A stretch of DNA of 64,000 nucleotides, from positions 1,860,001-1,924,000 of the forward strand of contig NZ_CP009248.1 in NCBI RefSeq assembly GCF_001941505.1, in the 5' to 3' direction. This DNA is from Corynebacterium sphenisci DSM 44792 (lineage in GTDB: Bacteria > Actinomycetota > Actinomycetes > Mycobacteriales > Mycobacteriaceae). The notes below the pieces were generated by a model, which saw only the letters and a program-made list of their open reading frames with translations, did no database searches and was not told the DNA's origin. The first letter of the stretch is position 1. Each line of letters begins with the position of its first letter. Below, piece after piece: positions 9,003-18,306 of the stretch. The position numbers and the translations under genes were made by a program.

Positions 9003-9145
9003 AGCGGCAGCAGCCCGGCGGCCAGCGCGTTCTTCAGCAGCATCGCGCAGCTGAGCAGGGTGACCAGGGTGATCAGCACCGCCCACAGCCGGGTCACCCG
9101 GTCGGGCCGGGGCCGGCGGTCGGGGTCATCCTCGGGTTCGCGCAT
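8999..9145 (-). CDS. Small single-span membrane protein, 48 aa
   Basis: The product has a charged N-terminus (MREPEDDPDRRPRPDR), then one hydrophobic helix (VTRLWAVLITLVTLLSCAML) and a short tail ending in GLLPL. ATG at 9145. Its last bases overlap the stop of the convergent esterase gene. Codon use (GCC, CTG, GTG, ATC) looks coding. No Shine-Dalgarno is obvious, and I do not recognise the family. Confidence 0.5.
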   Translation of the reverse strand: MREPEDDPDRRPRPDRVTRLWAVLITLVTLLSCAMLLKNALAAGLLPL

Positions 9146-9211
9146 GCCCCCATCACAGCACATCCGCAGCCCGCGGCGGGGCGGGCGCGGCGGCCGCCCG
9201 GTCCGGGCGGG

Positions 9212-9775
9212 TCAGCCGGCCCCGCCGTCCGCGCCGTCGCCGGCGGGGCCGGCGTCCTCCCGGTAGGGGCCGGCGTCGCGGAACTCCACCCACCGGTCCC
9301 CGGGGCCGCGCAGGTGCAGGGTCACCGCATCGCCGCCCTCGCGCAGATGCAGCGCCACCGCCCCGGCGCCGGCGAAATGGGTGAAGAGCCGCTCCGCCTC
9401 CCGGTGATCCGGGCAGTACATCCGGGTCGAGCCGGTCATCCCGAACTCGAGGGTGTCCGCGCCCAGCCGGGCGCCCTGGCCGAAGAACAGGTTGCAGCCG
9501 TCGGAGCCGCGGATCGGCCGCGGCGCGCCCTCGGCCCCGGCGCCGTCGACCTCGGGCAGCGCGAACCAGGCCGCCGGATCCTCGGCCAGCGCCCAGCGCC
9601 GGCCGGGCACCGCCTCCCCGGCCGCCGGCGGATCCGCCTTCGCCGCCCGGCGCAGCTCGGTGAGCCCGGCGCCGAGGGCGAAGAGCACCACCAGCACCCC
9701 CACCACGGACACCACCGCCACCTTCGGCACCCCGCCCCAGGTTCCGCGCAGGCCTTCCCGCCAGTTGCTCCTCAT
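9212..9775 (-). CDS. Membrane-anchored META/HslJ-like domain protein
   Basis: This 187-aa protein has one N-terminal membrane helix ([20 protein letters not shown]) and an extracytoplasmic domain. That domain contains GSDGCN, LEFG and STRMYCP in the order typical of META domains (HslJ-like, DGCN...G...L.F...TRM.C). META proteins are small beta-barrel envelope proteins, and HslJ is linked to novobiocin tolerance. Start ATG 9775 is chosen because CATGAT (minus strand, 9783-9788) lies 7 nt upstream; earlier in-frame starts lack support. The gene is divergent from treS with 67 bp between starts, so the two promoters share one small region. The C-terminal tail is Gly/Asp-rich and probably disordered. 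Confidence 0.65.
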   Translation of the reverse strand: MRSNWREGLRGTWGGVPKVAVVSVVGVLVVLFALGAGLTELRRAAKADPPAAGEAVPGRRWALAEDPAAWFALPEVDGAGAEGAPRPIRGSDGCNLFFGQGARLGADTLEFGMTGSTRMYCPDHREAERLFTHFAGAGAVALHLREGGDAVTLHLRGPGDRWVEFRDAGPYREDAGPAGDGADGGAG

Positions 9776-9842
9776 GGCCCCGATCATGGCACGGCGCACC
9801 CCCGGCTGCGGGGTGAACCGGGATTCCCTACGCTGGGTGGCC

Positions 9843-11621
9843 ATGGACGACTGGTACCGCAGCGCGGTGTTCTACGAGGTCCTGGTGCGGGCCTTCAACG
9901 ACTCCGACCACAACGGCTCCGGCGATCTCGCCGGGCTCACCGCGAAGCTGGACTACCTGCGCTGGCTGGGCGTGGACTGCCTGTGGCTGCCGCCCTTCTA
10001 CGACTCCCCGCTGCGCGACGGCGGCTACGACATCCGCGACTTCCGGGCGGTGCTGCCCGATTTCGGCACCGTGGAGGACTTCCGCACCCTGCTCGACGAG
10101 GCGCACGCCCGCGGCCTGCGGGTGATCACCGATCTGGTGATGAACCACACCTCCGACACCCACGAGTGGTTCCAGGCCTCGCGCAGCGACCCGGAGGGCC
10201 CCTACGGGGACTTCTACGTGTGGACCGATGATCCGGAGACCTACTCGGGGGCGCGGATCATCTTCGTGGACACCGAGGACTCCAACTGGACCTGGGACCC
10301 GGTGCGCCGCCAGTACTACTGGCACCGCTTCTTCTCCCACCAGCCGGATCTCAACTACGACAATCCGGCGGTGCAGGAGGCGATGCTCGACGTGCTGCGC
10401 TTCTGGTGCGATATGGGCCTGGACGGGTTCCGCCTGGACGCGGTGCCCTACCTCTTCGAGCGGGAGGGCACCAACTGCGAGAACCTGCCGGAGACGCACG
10501 CCTTCCTCAAGCGCTGCCGGGCGGTGCTCGACGCGGAGTACCCGGGCCGGGTGCTGCTCGCCGAGGCCAACCAGTGGCCGGCGGACGTGGTGGAGTACTT
10601 CGGCGACCCGGCGGTCGGCGGGGACGAGTGCCACATGGCCTTCCACTTCCCGCTGATGCCCCGGATCTTCATGGCGGTGCGCAAGGAGTCCCGGTTCCCG
10701 ATCTCGGAGATCCTGGAGACCACCCCGCCGATCCCCTCCTCCGCGCAGTGGGGGATCTTCCTGCGCAACCACGATGAGCTGACCCTGGAGATGGTCACCG
10801 ACGCCGAGCGGGACTACATGTACGCCGAGTACGCCGCGGATCCGCGGATGAAGGCGAATATCGGGATCCGGCGCCGGCTGGCCCCGCTGCTGGACAACGA
10901 CCGCAACCAGCTGGAGCTCTTCCACGCGCTGCTGCTGAGCCTGCCGGGGTCGCCGGTGCTGTACTACGGCGACGAGATCGGGATGGGCGACAACATCTGG
11001 CTCGGCGACCGCGACGGGGTGCGCACCCCGATGCAGTGGTCCCCGGACCGCAACGGCGGGTTCTCCCGGTGCACCCCCGGCAAGCTGTACCTGCCCACCA
11101 TCCAGGACCCGGCCTACGGCTACCAGGCGGTGAACGTGGAGGCCCAGATGGGCACCTCGAATTCGCTGCTGAACTGGCTGCGCACCATGGTGCACCTGCG
11201 CAAGCGCTACGAGGCCTTCGGCCGCGGCGATTTCCGGGAGCTGGGCAGCGCCAACCCCTCGGTGCTGGCCTACCTGCGCGAATACGCCGGGGAGCGGATC
11301 CTGTGCGTGAACAACCTGTCGAAGTACCCGCAGGCGGTGACCCTGGATCTCGCCGAGTTCGACGGGGCGGTGCCGGTGGAGATGACCGGGTCGGTGCCCT
11401 TCCCCGCGATCGGGGAGCTGCCCTACCAGGTGACCCTGCCCGGGCACGGCTTCTACTGGTTCGAGCTGCAGGGCGGGGCCGCCGGCCCGGCGACCTCCAC
11501 CGCCGCCCCGGTGGTGCCGGTGGCCCAGGCGATCTCCGATGCCCCGGTGGCCGCCACCCGGGACCCGGACGCCCCCGGCGCGCGACCCGACGACCACCCG
11601 ACCACGGAGGAGAACCGATGA
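9843..11621 (+). CDS. treS: Trehalose synthase (maltose alpha-D-glucosyltransferase)
   Basis: This 592-aa GH13 enzyme interconverts maltose and trehalose. It starts [17 protein letters not shown] and carries the GH13 blocks DLVMNHTSD, the nucleophile region [15 protein letters not shown], the general acid in LLAEANQWP and the third carboxylate in LRNHDE. The segment CENLPETH is typical of TreS. ATG 9843 has TACGCT at 9829-9834 with an 8-nt spacer, so the transcript is probably leaderless; the longer open frame upstream is not needed. The last four bases overlap the start of the maltokinase gene. TreS-maltokinase pairs feed maltose-1-phosphate metabolism or recover maltose from trehalose; no glgE is in this window. 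Confidence 0.95.
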   Translation: MDDWYRSAVFYEVLVRAFNDSDHNGSGDLAGLTAKLDYLRWLGVDCLWLPPFYDSPLRDGGYDIRDFRAVLPDFGTVEDFRTLLDEAHARGLRVITDLVMNHTSDTHEWFQASRSDPEGPYGDFYVWTDDPETYSGARIIFVDTEDSNWTWDPVRRQYYWHRFFSHQPDLNYDNPAVQEAMLDVLRFWCDMGLDGFRLDAVPYLFEREGTNCENLPETHAFLKRCRAVLDAEYPGRVLLAEANQWPADVVEYFGDPAVGGDECHMAFHFPLMPRIFMAVRKESRFPISEILETTPPIPSSAQWGIFLRNHDELTLEMVTDAERDYMYAEYAADPRMKANIGIRRRLAPLLDNDRNQLELFHALLLSLPGSPVLYYGDEIGMGDNIWLGDRDGVRTPMQWSPDRNGGFSRCTPGKLYLPTIQDPAYGYQAVNVEAQMGTSNSLLNWLRTMVHLRKRYEAFGRGDFRELGSANPSVLAYLREYAGERILCVNNLSKYPQAVTLDLAEFDGAVPVEMTGSVPFPAIGELPYQVTLPGHGFYWFELQGGAAGPATSTAAPVVPVAQAISDAPVAATRDPDAPGARPDDHPTTEENR

Positions 11622-13060
11622 GCAGCGACGAGACCGCGACCACCGCCCACGCCGGCCCGGGCCTGCCCGGCGACGCCGAGGTCGCCGCGGAGCTGGCCCG
11701 CACCCTGCCGGGCCGGCGCTATTTCGCGGACAAGGCCGCCGCGGTGACCCGGGTGGAGCTGCGGCACCGGGAGCCGGTGGCCGCCGCCGGGGGCCGGCCG
11801 GTGGAGCTCATCTTCGCCCGGGTGCACGTCGGCGACGCCGCCCCCGGCTACCTGCTGCCGGTGGTGTGGACCCCGGCGGCGGCCGCCCCGGAATCCGATG
11901 TGCTGGTCGCCGCCGGGGAGCTGGCCGGGGTGGACGCCCTCGCCGACGCCGAGGCGGTGACCGCCCTGGGCGCGGCGCTGATCGGCGCCGGCCGGCTCGG
12001 CGCGATGGAGCTGCGCCGGGTGCCCGGGGCGGCGGAGCCGGCGGTGCCCGCGGCGGGCCGGGCGATGGGCGTGGAGCAGTCCAACACCTCGGCGATCCTG
12101 GACGAGGCGGTGCTGTGCAAGTTCTTCCGCCGGCTGCACCCGGGGGTCAACGCGGACGTGGAGCTGCTCACGGCGCTCTCCGCCGCGGACTGCGCGGCGG
12201 TGCCGCCGCTGCTGGCCTGGACCGAGCTGGTCGTCGACGGGGAGGCCTACACCACCGCGATGCTGCAGGAGTACGTGCCGAATTCGGCCGATGGCTGGGC
12301 GATGGCGCTGACCAGCGTGCGCGACATCATCCGGGAGGGGGATCTGCAGCCGGCGGATCTGGGCACCGACTTCGCCGCGGAGGCGCGCGCCCTGGGCGCG
12401 GCGGTGGCCCGGGTGCACCTGACCCTCGCCGCGGCGCTGCCCGCCGGGGCGCCGCTCACCGGCGCGGAGCTCATCGCGCCGATGCTCACCCGGCTGGAGC
12501 AGGTCGCCGCCACCGTGCCGGAGGTCGCCGCCGCCGCGGACCGGGTTCGGGCGGTGTACCGGCGGGCCGCGGCGGCGGTGCCCGCCGCCGGCGCCCCGGT
12601 GCAGCGCATCCACGGGGATCTGCATCTCGGCCAGGTGCTGCGCACCCCCCGGGAGTGGCTGCTGATCGACTTCGAGGGCGAGCCCTCGCGGCCCTGGGAC
12701 GAGCGCCGGATCCCGGATCACCGGCTGCGCGACATCGCCGGGATGGTGCGCTCCTTCGACTACGCGGCGCATTTCCCGCTGCTCTCCGGGCGGGAGGACT
12801 CCCCGCAGCACCGCTACCGGGTCGCCGAGTGGGCCGGCCGCAACATCGGCGCCTTCCTCGACGGCTACGCCGCCGAGGCCGGCGCCGATCCGCGGGCCGA
12901 GGCCGCCCTGCTGGACGCGTTCACCCTGGACAAGGCGATCTACGAATGCCTCTACGAGGCGCAGAACCGCCCGGATTGGCTGGCGCTGCCGCTGGCCGCG
13001 GTGCACCGGCTGCTCGACGGGGCCGAGGGGGCCGACCCGGACCCGGCGGCGGACCGGTAG
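11618..13060 (+). CDS. pep2: Maltokinase (Pep2/Mak)
   Basis: This 480-aa kinase phosphorylates maltose to maltose-1-phosphate with ATP. ATG 11618 overlaps the treS stop (ATGA) and is preceded by GGAGG, so the two are translationally coupled. The aminoglycoside-phosphotransferase fold is shown by the catalytic loop HGDLHLGQ (His332, Asp334) and the metal-binding DFEGEP (Asp351). The N-terminal cystatin-like domain, with RRYFADK near residue 30, is typical of actinobacterial maltokinases. Length matches the family (about 450-480 aa). In mycobacteria TreS and Mak form a complex; adjacency here supports the same. Confidence 0.92.
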   Translation: MSSDETATTAHAGPGLPGDAEVAAELARTLPGRRYFADKAAAVTRVELRHREPVAAAGGRPVELIFARVHVGDAAPGYLLPVVWTPAAAAPESDVLVAAGELAGVDALADAEAVTALGAALIGAGRLGAMELRRVPGAAEPAVPAAGRAMGVEQSNTSAILDEAVLCKFFRRLHPGVNADVELLTALSAADCAAVPPLLAWTELVVDGEAYTTAMLQEYVPNSADGWAMALTSVRDIIREGDLQPADLGTDFAAEARALGAAVARVHLTLAAALPAGAPLTGAELIAPMLTRLEQVAATVPEVAAAADRVRAVYRRAAAAVPAAGAPVQRIHGDLHLGQVLRTPREWLLIDFEGEPSRPWDERRIPDHRLRDIAGMVRSFDYAAHFPLLSGREDSPQHRYRVAEWAGRNIGAFLDGYAAEAGADPRAEAALLDAFTLDKAIYECLYEAQNRPDWLALPLAAVHRLLDGAEGADPDPAADR

Positions 13061-13102
13061 CCGCCGGCGGGGCGCGCGCCACCGCCGCCTATAGTCGGCG
13101 GG

Positions 13103-14983
13103 GTGCAGTACCTCACCCGGATCCTGGGCACCGCGCGGGTGCTCTGGCCCTTCTACCTGGGCATCGTCGTGTGCTCGGTGGGCACCGCGGCCGCGGCCCT
13201 GGTCAGCCCCTTCCTGATCCGCGACGCCACGGACGCGATCGTCGGCGCCCTCGGCGCCGGCGGGGACCGCGCCGGCGCCGCGCGCACCGTGGTGGCGCTG
13301 GCCCTGGGCCTGCTCGCCGCGGATCTGGTGCAGGCGGTGGTGCAGAACATCGGCGGCTACCTCGGCGACGTGATGGCCGCCCGGATGCGCGAGATCCTGG
13401 CCACCCGCTATTTCGCGAAGCTGCTGGCGCTGCCGCAGCGCTATTTCGACGATCAGCGCACCGGCACCATGATCGCCCGGCTGGACCGGTCCATCACCAA
13501 CGTGATCCAGTTCCTGCAGGCCTTCGCGAACACCTTCTTCCCGATGCTGCTGACCATGGCCGCGGTGCTGGCGATCACCGCCTGGCACTGGTGGCCGCTG
13601 GCGGTGCTGCTGGCGGTGGTCTTCCCGGTCTACGTGTGGCTGACCGCGCTGACCTCCCGGCGCTGGCAGCGCCTGGAGCGGGCGAAGAACCACGAGATCG
13701 ACCACGCGGGGGGCCGCTTCGCCGAGGCGGTGGGCCAGATCCAGGTCGTGCGCTCCTTCGTCGCGGAGCTGCGCGAGCTGCGCGCCTTCGCCGGCCGCTA
13801 CGCCCGCACGGTGGGGCTCACCCGGGTGCAGTCCCGGTGGTGGCACGGCATGGACGCGACCCGCGGGGCGGCGCTGACCCTGATCTTCTTCGGCATCCAC
13901 CTGCTGCTGTTCACCCGCACCCTGGGCGGGCACTTCTCCATCGGCACCATGGTGATGCTGATCCAGCTGACCACCATGGCCAAGCACCCGGTGACCATGA
14001 TGAGCTACGTCATCGACACCGCGCAGCGGGCGGTGGCCGGCTCCCGGGACTACTTCGACGTGATGGTGCTCGACGCCGAACCGGCCGCCGATCCCCGGCT
14101 GCGCGCCGCGGCCGCCCGCGACGGCGGCGGCCGCGACGCCGCCGAGGCCGGCGAGGACGCCCCGGCGCCGGGCCGCCGGCTGGAGCCGGTGCCCGGCGCC
14201 CCGGTCATCGAGTTCGACGCGGTGGACTTCGCCTACGAGCCGGGCACCCCGGTGCTGCGCGGGGTGAGCTTCACCGCCGAGGCCGACCACCGGGTGGCCC
14301 TGGTCGGCGAATCCGGGGGCGGCAAATCCACCATCGTGCAGCTGCTGCTGGGCTTCTACCGGCCCACCGGCGGGCGGCTGCGCATCTGCGGCCGCGACGT
14401 CACCGGGCTGCCGATGGCGGATCTGCGGGCCACGGTGGGCGTGGTCTTCCAGGATGCGGCGCTGTTCTCCGGGACCATCCGGGAGAACATCGCCTACGGG
14501 CGGCCCGGGGCGGGGGAGGCGGAGATCCGGGCGGCGGCGGAGCGGGCCAACGCGGACGGGTTCATCCGCGCCTTCGCCGAGGGCTACGACACCGTGATCG
14601 GCGAGCGGGGGCTGAAGCTCTCCGGCGGGCAGCGGCAGCGGATCGCGATCGCCCGGGCGATCCTCAAGGACGCCCCGGTGCTCATCCTCGACGAGGCGAC
14701 CTCGGCGCTGGACACCCGCGCCGAACGGGAGGTGCAGCGCGGCCTGGAGGAGCTGATGGCCGGGCGCACCACGATCGTGATCGCGCACCGGCTGTCCACC
14801 ATCTCCGGGGTGGACCGGGTGGTCACCCTGGACCGGGGCCGGGTGGACGAGGTCGGCTCCCCGGCGGAGCTGGCCGGCACCGGCGGGATCTACGCGGAGC
14901 TGCTCCGGCTCACCGCCTCGGCCTCCGCCGAGGATCGGCGCCGGCTGAGCCGCTTCGGGCTGGCCCCCGGCGGGGAGGGCTAG
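13103..14983 (+). CDS. ABC half-transporter, exporter fold (TMD-NBD fusion)
   Basis: This 626-aa half-transporter has six predicted membrane helices in residues 15-310. It is followed by a nucleotide-binding domain with Walker A GESGGGKST (402-410), signature LSGGQRQR, Walker B VLILDEATS and the D-loop ALDTR. Such proteins act as homo- or heterodimers, usually exporting lipids, peptides or drugs; the substrate here is not evident. An unusually long Ala/Asp-rich linker with ADPRLRAAAARDGGGRD lies between the two domains. GTG 13103 has TATAGT at 13090-13095 with a 7-nt spacer, fitting a leaderless mRNA separate from treS-pep2. No second half-transporter is adjacent, so a homodimer is likely. 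Confidence 0.87.
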   Translation: MQYLTRILGTARVLWPFYLGIVVCSVGTAAAALVSPFLIRDATDAIVGALGAGGDRAGAARTVVALALGLLAADLVQAVVQNIGGYLGDVMAARMREILATRYFAKLLALPQRYFDDQRTGTMIARLDRSITNVIQFLQAFANTFFPMLLTMAAVLAITAWHWWPLAVLLAVVFPVYVWLTALTSRRWQRLERAKNHEIDHAGGRFAEAVGQIQVVRSFVAELRELRAFAGRYARTVGLTRVQSRWWHGMDATRGAALTLIFFGIHLLLFTRTLGGHFSIGTMVMLIQLTTMAKHPVTMMSYVIDTAQRAVAGSRDYFDVMVLDAEPAADPRLRAAAARDGGGRDAAEAGEDAPAPGRRLEPVPGAPVIEFDAVDFAYEPGTPVLRGVSFTAEADHRVALVGESGGGKSTIVQLLLGFYRPTGGRLRICGRDVTGLPMADLRATVGVVFQDAALFSGTIRENIAYGRPGAGEAEIRAAAERANADGFIRAFAEGYDTVIGERGLKLSGGQRQRIAIARAILKDAPVLILDEATSALDTRAEREVQRGLEELMAGRTTIVIAHRLSTISGVDRVVTLDRGRVDEVGSPAELAGTGGIYAELLRLTASASAEDRRRLSRFGLAPGGEG

Positions 14984-15171
14984 CCGCCGGCGACGGTGAC
15001 CAGCTCGGAGGCGAGGATGGCGGGGGTGGTGGGGCCCTCGTAGCGGAACAGCGCCAGGTAGTCGGAGAGGGCGAACACCCCGGGGCCGGAGGCGGAGTCG
15101 GTGAACCGGTCCGGGCCGGCGGCGGGGGCGGCGGTGCGCTGGGCGCGGGGGGCGGCGATGGCGGTGGTCAT
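14980..15171 (-). CDS. Unknown 63-aa protein
   Basis: ATG at 15171; the stop overlaps the stop of the convergent ABC gene by three bases. The first 18 residues are Ala/Thr/Pro/Arg-rich. The remainder (DRFTDSASGPGVFALSDYLA, then LFRYEGPTTPAILASELV) has strong coding-type codon use (TAC, TTC, GAG, CTG, ATC). The Shine-Dalgarno is weak (GAAAG). A 25-codon ORF with a strong ribosome site and a palindromic promoter element lie upstream on the same strand, so the two may be co-transcribed. I do not recognise a family. The layout (disordered leader, conserved-looking core, GG end) could suit a small secreted or processed peptide, but nothing proves that. Confidence 0.45.
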   Translation of the reverse strand: MTTAIAAPRAQRTAAPAAGPDRFTDSASGPGVFALSDYLALFRYEGPTTPAILASELVTVAGG

Positions 15172-15288
15172 GGGGCGCGCTTTCGTCTGCGGCGGCCGGG
15201 CTCGGCCGAATCGGGTCGGGGGCGGCGGCGTCCATGCGGCCCGCCGCGCGTCCCGGCCCCGGGTCGATCCCGGGCGGGTGGTGCGCCT

Positions 15289-15366
15289 CAGCGGGGCGGC
15301 ATGGACCGTCGACAGCGGCGCATGCCGCGCGGCGATGCGGTGGCGGTCGCGCGCTGCTCGCCCATC
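15289..15366 (-). CDS. Possible 25-codon leader or mini-ORF
   Basis: ATG at 15366 has GGGAGG 8 nt upstream, an excellent ribosome site. The product MGEQRATATASPRGMRRC continues RRSMPPR; it is Arg-rich and its codon use is poor for this genome. It lies about 58 nt behind a predicted start site within a TAGACT/AGACTAGTCT element, and 117 nt upstream of the 63-aa ORF. It may be a leader peptide, a small protein, or a chance ORF behind a real ribosome site. Confidence 0.35.
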
Positions 15367-15425
15367 GCCGGATCCTCCCTGCCCGTCTCCTGCCGCGGCG
15401 GCCGCTCCGCCGCGGGTATGCGTAC

Positions 15426-15435
15426 AGACTAGTCT
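15426..15435. promoter_or_regulatory. AGACTAGTCT palindrome over a -10-like hexamer
   Basis: A perfect 10-bp palindrome in an otherwise GC-rich gap. On the minus strand TAGACT (15436 down to 15431) could be a -10, so the palindrome would span the -10 and start point of a transcript running into the 25- and 63-codon ORFs. Short palindromes of this kind suit TetR-like or other dimeric repressors. The regulator is unknown. Confidence 0.4.
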
Positions 15436-15519
15436 AGTCGGCAGCGCCCCCGCGAGCACCCGGCGGCGGAGCCCCCTCGCGGCGCCCCCGTCCGGGGGGC
15501 GCCGCGGGCGCGGCCCCGG

Positions 15520-16494
15520 TCAGGGCCGCGGCACGATGTAGCGGCCGGCGGCCGGGGCGATTTCCACGCGCACCGGCAGCGGGGCCATGAAATCGCCGTC
15601 CGCGTAGGCGTTCATCGCGTCCTCGCCGCCGAAGAACTCCACCAGCGCGCCGGGGCTGCGGTACTGGGTGACCTCCGGCTGGCGGACGTGCTCGCCCTTG
15701 AACACCTTGCCGAACACCGCGGCGGCCTTGAGCCGGCCGGCCTTGCCGATGACGGTGATGTCCAGCTGCCCGTCGGCGTGGTCCGCGGCGGGGCAGATCT
15801 TCATCCCGCCGCCGTAGCTGCGGGTGTTGCCGAAGGCGGCCAGGGTGATCCGGTCGTCGATCACGGTGCCGTCGTCGAGGGTGATCCGGAAGGGCAGCGC
15901 GTGGAAGTTGAGGAACTCCACCACGATCGCCGCGTTGTACCGGTTGCGGCCATGCGGCCACTTCATGACGTTGACCCGGTCGGAGACCAGGGAGTCGAAA
16001 CCGGCGCACATGATGGTGCCGAACCACTTGGCCTGGGCCGCATCGGGCTCCCCGTCGGCGCCGATCGGCAGGATCCGGCCCAGGTCGGTGGTGATCGCGA
16101 ATCCGTCGGCGACCACGTCGGCGGCGGCCTCCGGGTTGTTCCGGGGCAGCCGGTACTCCCGGCCGTGGTCGTTGCCGGTGCCGGCCGGGATGATGCCCAG
16201 CGGCACCCCGGTGCCGGCCTGCTCCTGCAACGCCAGGTTGATCATGCCGTCCCCGCCGGCCACCGCCAGGGCGTCGATCCGGCCGTCGTCGAGCACGGTG
16301 CGGATGAGCCGGCGGGCGTCCGCCGGCGATTTGCCCTGCAGCGCGACCACGTCCACCCCGCGCTCCGAGAACCGGTCCATCGCCCGCTCCGCGGCGTGCG
16401 CGGCCGCGCCGTGGCCCGCCTTCGGATTGGTGACCAGCGCCACAGTCGAGACCTGCACATGCTCGACCGGGTAGTCCTCCAGGTAATTCGACAT
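15520..16494 (-). CDS. Diacylglycerol/lipid kinase family protein
   Basis: This 324-aa protein of the DAGK_cat fold uses ATP to phosphorylate diacylglycerol or a related lipid at the inner membrane face. The signature blocks are VTNPKAGHG near residue 20, the glycine-rich AVAGGDGMINLAL, and GIIPAGTGNDHGREYRLP. The C-terminal DgkB-like lobe contains NTRSYGGGMKICP. ATG 16494 is chosen (AAAGGA upstream); the longer frame extends into the divergent promoter. The gene is divergent from glpD and an alkyl-DHAP synthase-like gene, separated by an AT-rich 159-bp region with a perfect inverted repeat. This suggests joint control and a role in phospholipid/glycerol turnover. Confidence 0.88.
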   Translation of the reverse strand: MSNYLEDYPVEHVQVSTVALVTNPKAGHGAAAHAAERAMDRFSERGVDVVALQGKSPADARRLIRTVLDDGRIDALAVAGGDGMINLALQEQAGTGVPLGIIPAGTGNDHGREYRLPRNNPEAAADVVADGFAITTDLGRILPIGADGEPDAAQAKWFGTIMCAGFDSLVSDRVNVMKWPHGRNRYNAAIVVEFLNFHALPFRITLDDGTVIDDRITLAAFGNTRSYGGGMKICPAADHADGQLDITVIGKAGRLKAAAVFGKVFKGEHVRQPEVTQYRSPGALVEFFGGEDAMNAYADGDFMAPLPVRVEIAPAAGRYIVPRP

Positions 16495-16575
16495 TAAGGA
16501 ATTCCTTTCGTGAAAATGGTTCTTCAGATTAAGTCGGATAATGGCGGGGGATCGAGTACCGGGGAACCGTCCGCA

Positions 16576-16588
16576 TATGTATAACATA
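16576..16588. promoter_or_regulatory. Inverted repeat TATGT-ATA-ACATA between dgk and glpD
   Basis: A perfect 5-bp inverted repeat with a 3-bp spacer lies in the middle of the AT-rich divergent promoter region. The core GT-N3-AC is the pattern bound by many FadR-subfamily GntR repressors (family knowledge). No such regulator is encoded next to it, so the factor is unknown. It lies 66 bp before the glpD start and 82 bp before the kinase start, so it could control both. Confidence 0.5.
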
Positions 16589-16653
16589 GTGGACGAAGCG
16601 GCCCGCACACTGCGAAAACCGTGAAACTATTCCAGGGTCACCAGGAGGATCCC

Positions 16654-18210
16654 ATGAGTATTCCCAACGGAAATTCCGCGCTCGACCGGGCGCGCCGGGA
16701 CGCGGAATGGAAGGAGCTCGAGGAGCTGGTCGCCGACGGGGGCCAGGTCGATCTGCTCGTCATCGGCGCCGGGGTCACCGGGGCCGGGATCGCCCTCGAC
16801 GCGGCCTCCCGCGGCCTGGACGTGGTCCTGGTGGATCGGCAGGACATCGCCTTCGGCACCAGCCGCTGGTCCTCCAAGCTCGCCCACGGCGGGCTGCGCT
16901 ACCTGGCCAGCGGCAACATCGGCATCGCGCGGCGCAGCGCGAAGGAGCGCGGCATCCTCATGGAGGTCACCGCCCCGCACCTGGTGCACGCGCTGCCCCA
17001 GGTGGTGCCGGTGCTCGACGAGTTCACCCTGGCCAACAAGACCCTGCCCCGGGTCGGCTTCGTCGCCGGCGATGCGCTGCGCATCGCCGCGGGCACCGCC
17101 GCGTCCACCCTGCCGCGCTCGCGCACCGTCGGCCCGAAGGAGGTCGTCGAACTGGCCCCCACGGTGCGCACCGAGGGCCTGCGCTTCGGCTACGTCAACT
17201 ACGACGGCCAGCTCGTCGACGACGCCCGCCTGGTCGTCGCCCTGGCCCGCACCGCCGCGGCCTGCGGCGCCCGGGTGCTCACCCACGTCGGCGCGGTCGA
17301 CGCCACCGGCACCGCGGCCACCCTGGCCGATCGCCTCGGCGAGGGCGGCGAACTGCGGCTGCGCGCCCGCAACGTGGTCAACGCCACCGGGGTGTGGGCC
17401 GGCGGCATCGACCCGACGATCCGGGTGCGGCCCTCCCGGGGCACCCACCTGGTCTTCGACGCCGCCCTCTTCGGCAACCCGACCGGGTCGCTGACCGTGC
17501 CGGTGCCCGGCGCGCTGAACCGCTTCTGCTTCGTGCTGCCCGCCCCCCTGGGCCGGGTCTACGTCGGCCTCACCGACGAGGACGCGCCGGGGCCGATCCC
17601 CGATGAGCCGGAGCCCACCGAGGCCGAGATCGACTTCCTGCTGGAGGTGATCAACCGGGGCCTGGACCGCAAGGTCGGCCGCGCCGACATCCTCGGCGCC
17701 TTCGCCGGGCTGCGCCCGCTCATCGACTCCGGGGAGGGCGACACCGCGGACCTCTCCCGGGAGCACGCGATCATCGTCGCCGACAACGGGCTGATCAGCG
17801 TCGTCGGCGGCAAGCTCACCGAGTACCGGCTGATGGCCGAGCAGACCGTGGACGCCGCCCTGGCCCGCACCGGCCAGCCCGCCGCGCCCTGCTGGACCGA
17901 CCGGCTGCCCCTGGTCGGCGCCGAGGGCGAGGCCGAGCCGCTGCCCGGCGCGGCCCCGCGCTGGCTCATCGAGCGCTACGGCGCCGAGGCCGGGGCGGTG
18001 GTCGCCGCCAGCAAACTGGACCGGCCCCTGGACCGGGTCGCCGAGGGCGTCGACGTCACCCGCGCCGAGTTCTCCTGGGCGGTCACCCACGAGGGCGCGC
18101 TCACCGTCGCCGACATCCTGGACCGGCGCACCCGGATCGGGCTGGTGCCCGCCGACCGGGCCGCCGCCGAACCCGCCGCCGAGGAGGCGCTGGCCGCCTG
18201 CGCCGGCTGA
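16654..18210 (+). CDS. glpD: Aerobic glycerol-3-phosphate dehydrogenase
   Basis: This 518-aa FAD enzyme oxidises glycerol-3-phosphate to dihydroxyacetone phosphate at the membrane and passes electrons to quinone. The Rossmann motif GAGVTGAG is at residues 38-45, followed by LDVVLVDRQDIAFGTSRWSSKLAHGGLRYL, the GlpD/GlpO signature. A C-terminal DAO_C domain contains RAEFSWAVTHEGALTVADIL. ATG 16654 follows AGGAGG at ideal distance, so the short upstream extension to 16621 is rejected. The next gene on the strand, 96 bp on, is an alkyl-DHAP synthase-like flavoprotein. Since GlpD makes DHAP, the two could act in one lipid precursor route. Confidence 0.93.
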   Translation: MSIPNGNSALDRARRDAEWKELEELVADGGQVDLLVIGAGVTGAGIALDAASRGLDVVLVDRQDIAFGTSRWSSKLAHGGLRYLASGNIGIARRSAKERGILMEVTAPHLVHALPQVVPVLDEFTLANKTLPRVGFVAGDALRIAAGTAASTLPRSRTVGPKEVVELAPTVRTEGLRFGYVNYDGQLVDDARLVVALARTAAACGARVLTHVGAVDATGTAATLADRLGEGGELRLRARNVVNATGVWAGGIDPTIRVRPSRGTHLVFDAALFGNPTGSLTVPVPGALNRFCFVLPAPLGRVYVGLTDEDAPGPIPDEPEPTEAEIDFLLEVINRGLDRKVGRADILGAFAGLRPLIDSGEGDTADLSREHAIIVADNGLISVVGGKLTEYRLMAEQTVDAALARTGQPAAPCWTDRLPLVGAEGEAEPLPGAAPRWLIERYGAEAGAVVAASKLDRPLDRVAEGVDVTRAEFSWAVTHEGALTVADILDRRTRIGLVPADRAAAEPAAEEALAACAG

Positions 18211-18306
18211 GCCCGCCCCTCCCCCATCCGCAACCCACCCGAACCCCGCCGGCGCCCCGCCCGCCCCGCTCACCGCGGGCGGCGCACCGGCCGAAAGGAA
18301 CCCGAC

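Noticed and set aside
11453..15235. A 1260-codon minus-strand frame opposite pep2 and the ABC exporter
   Set aside because: Low-complexity shadow. Only its very end region coincides with the small minus-strand ORFs, which lie in other frames.
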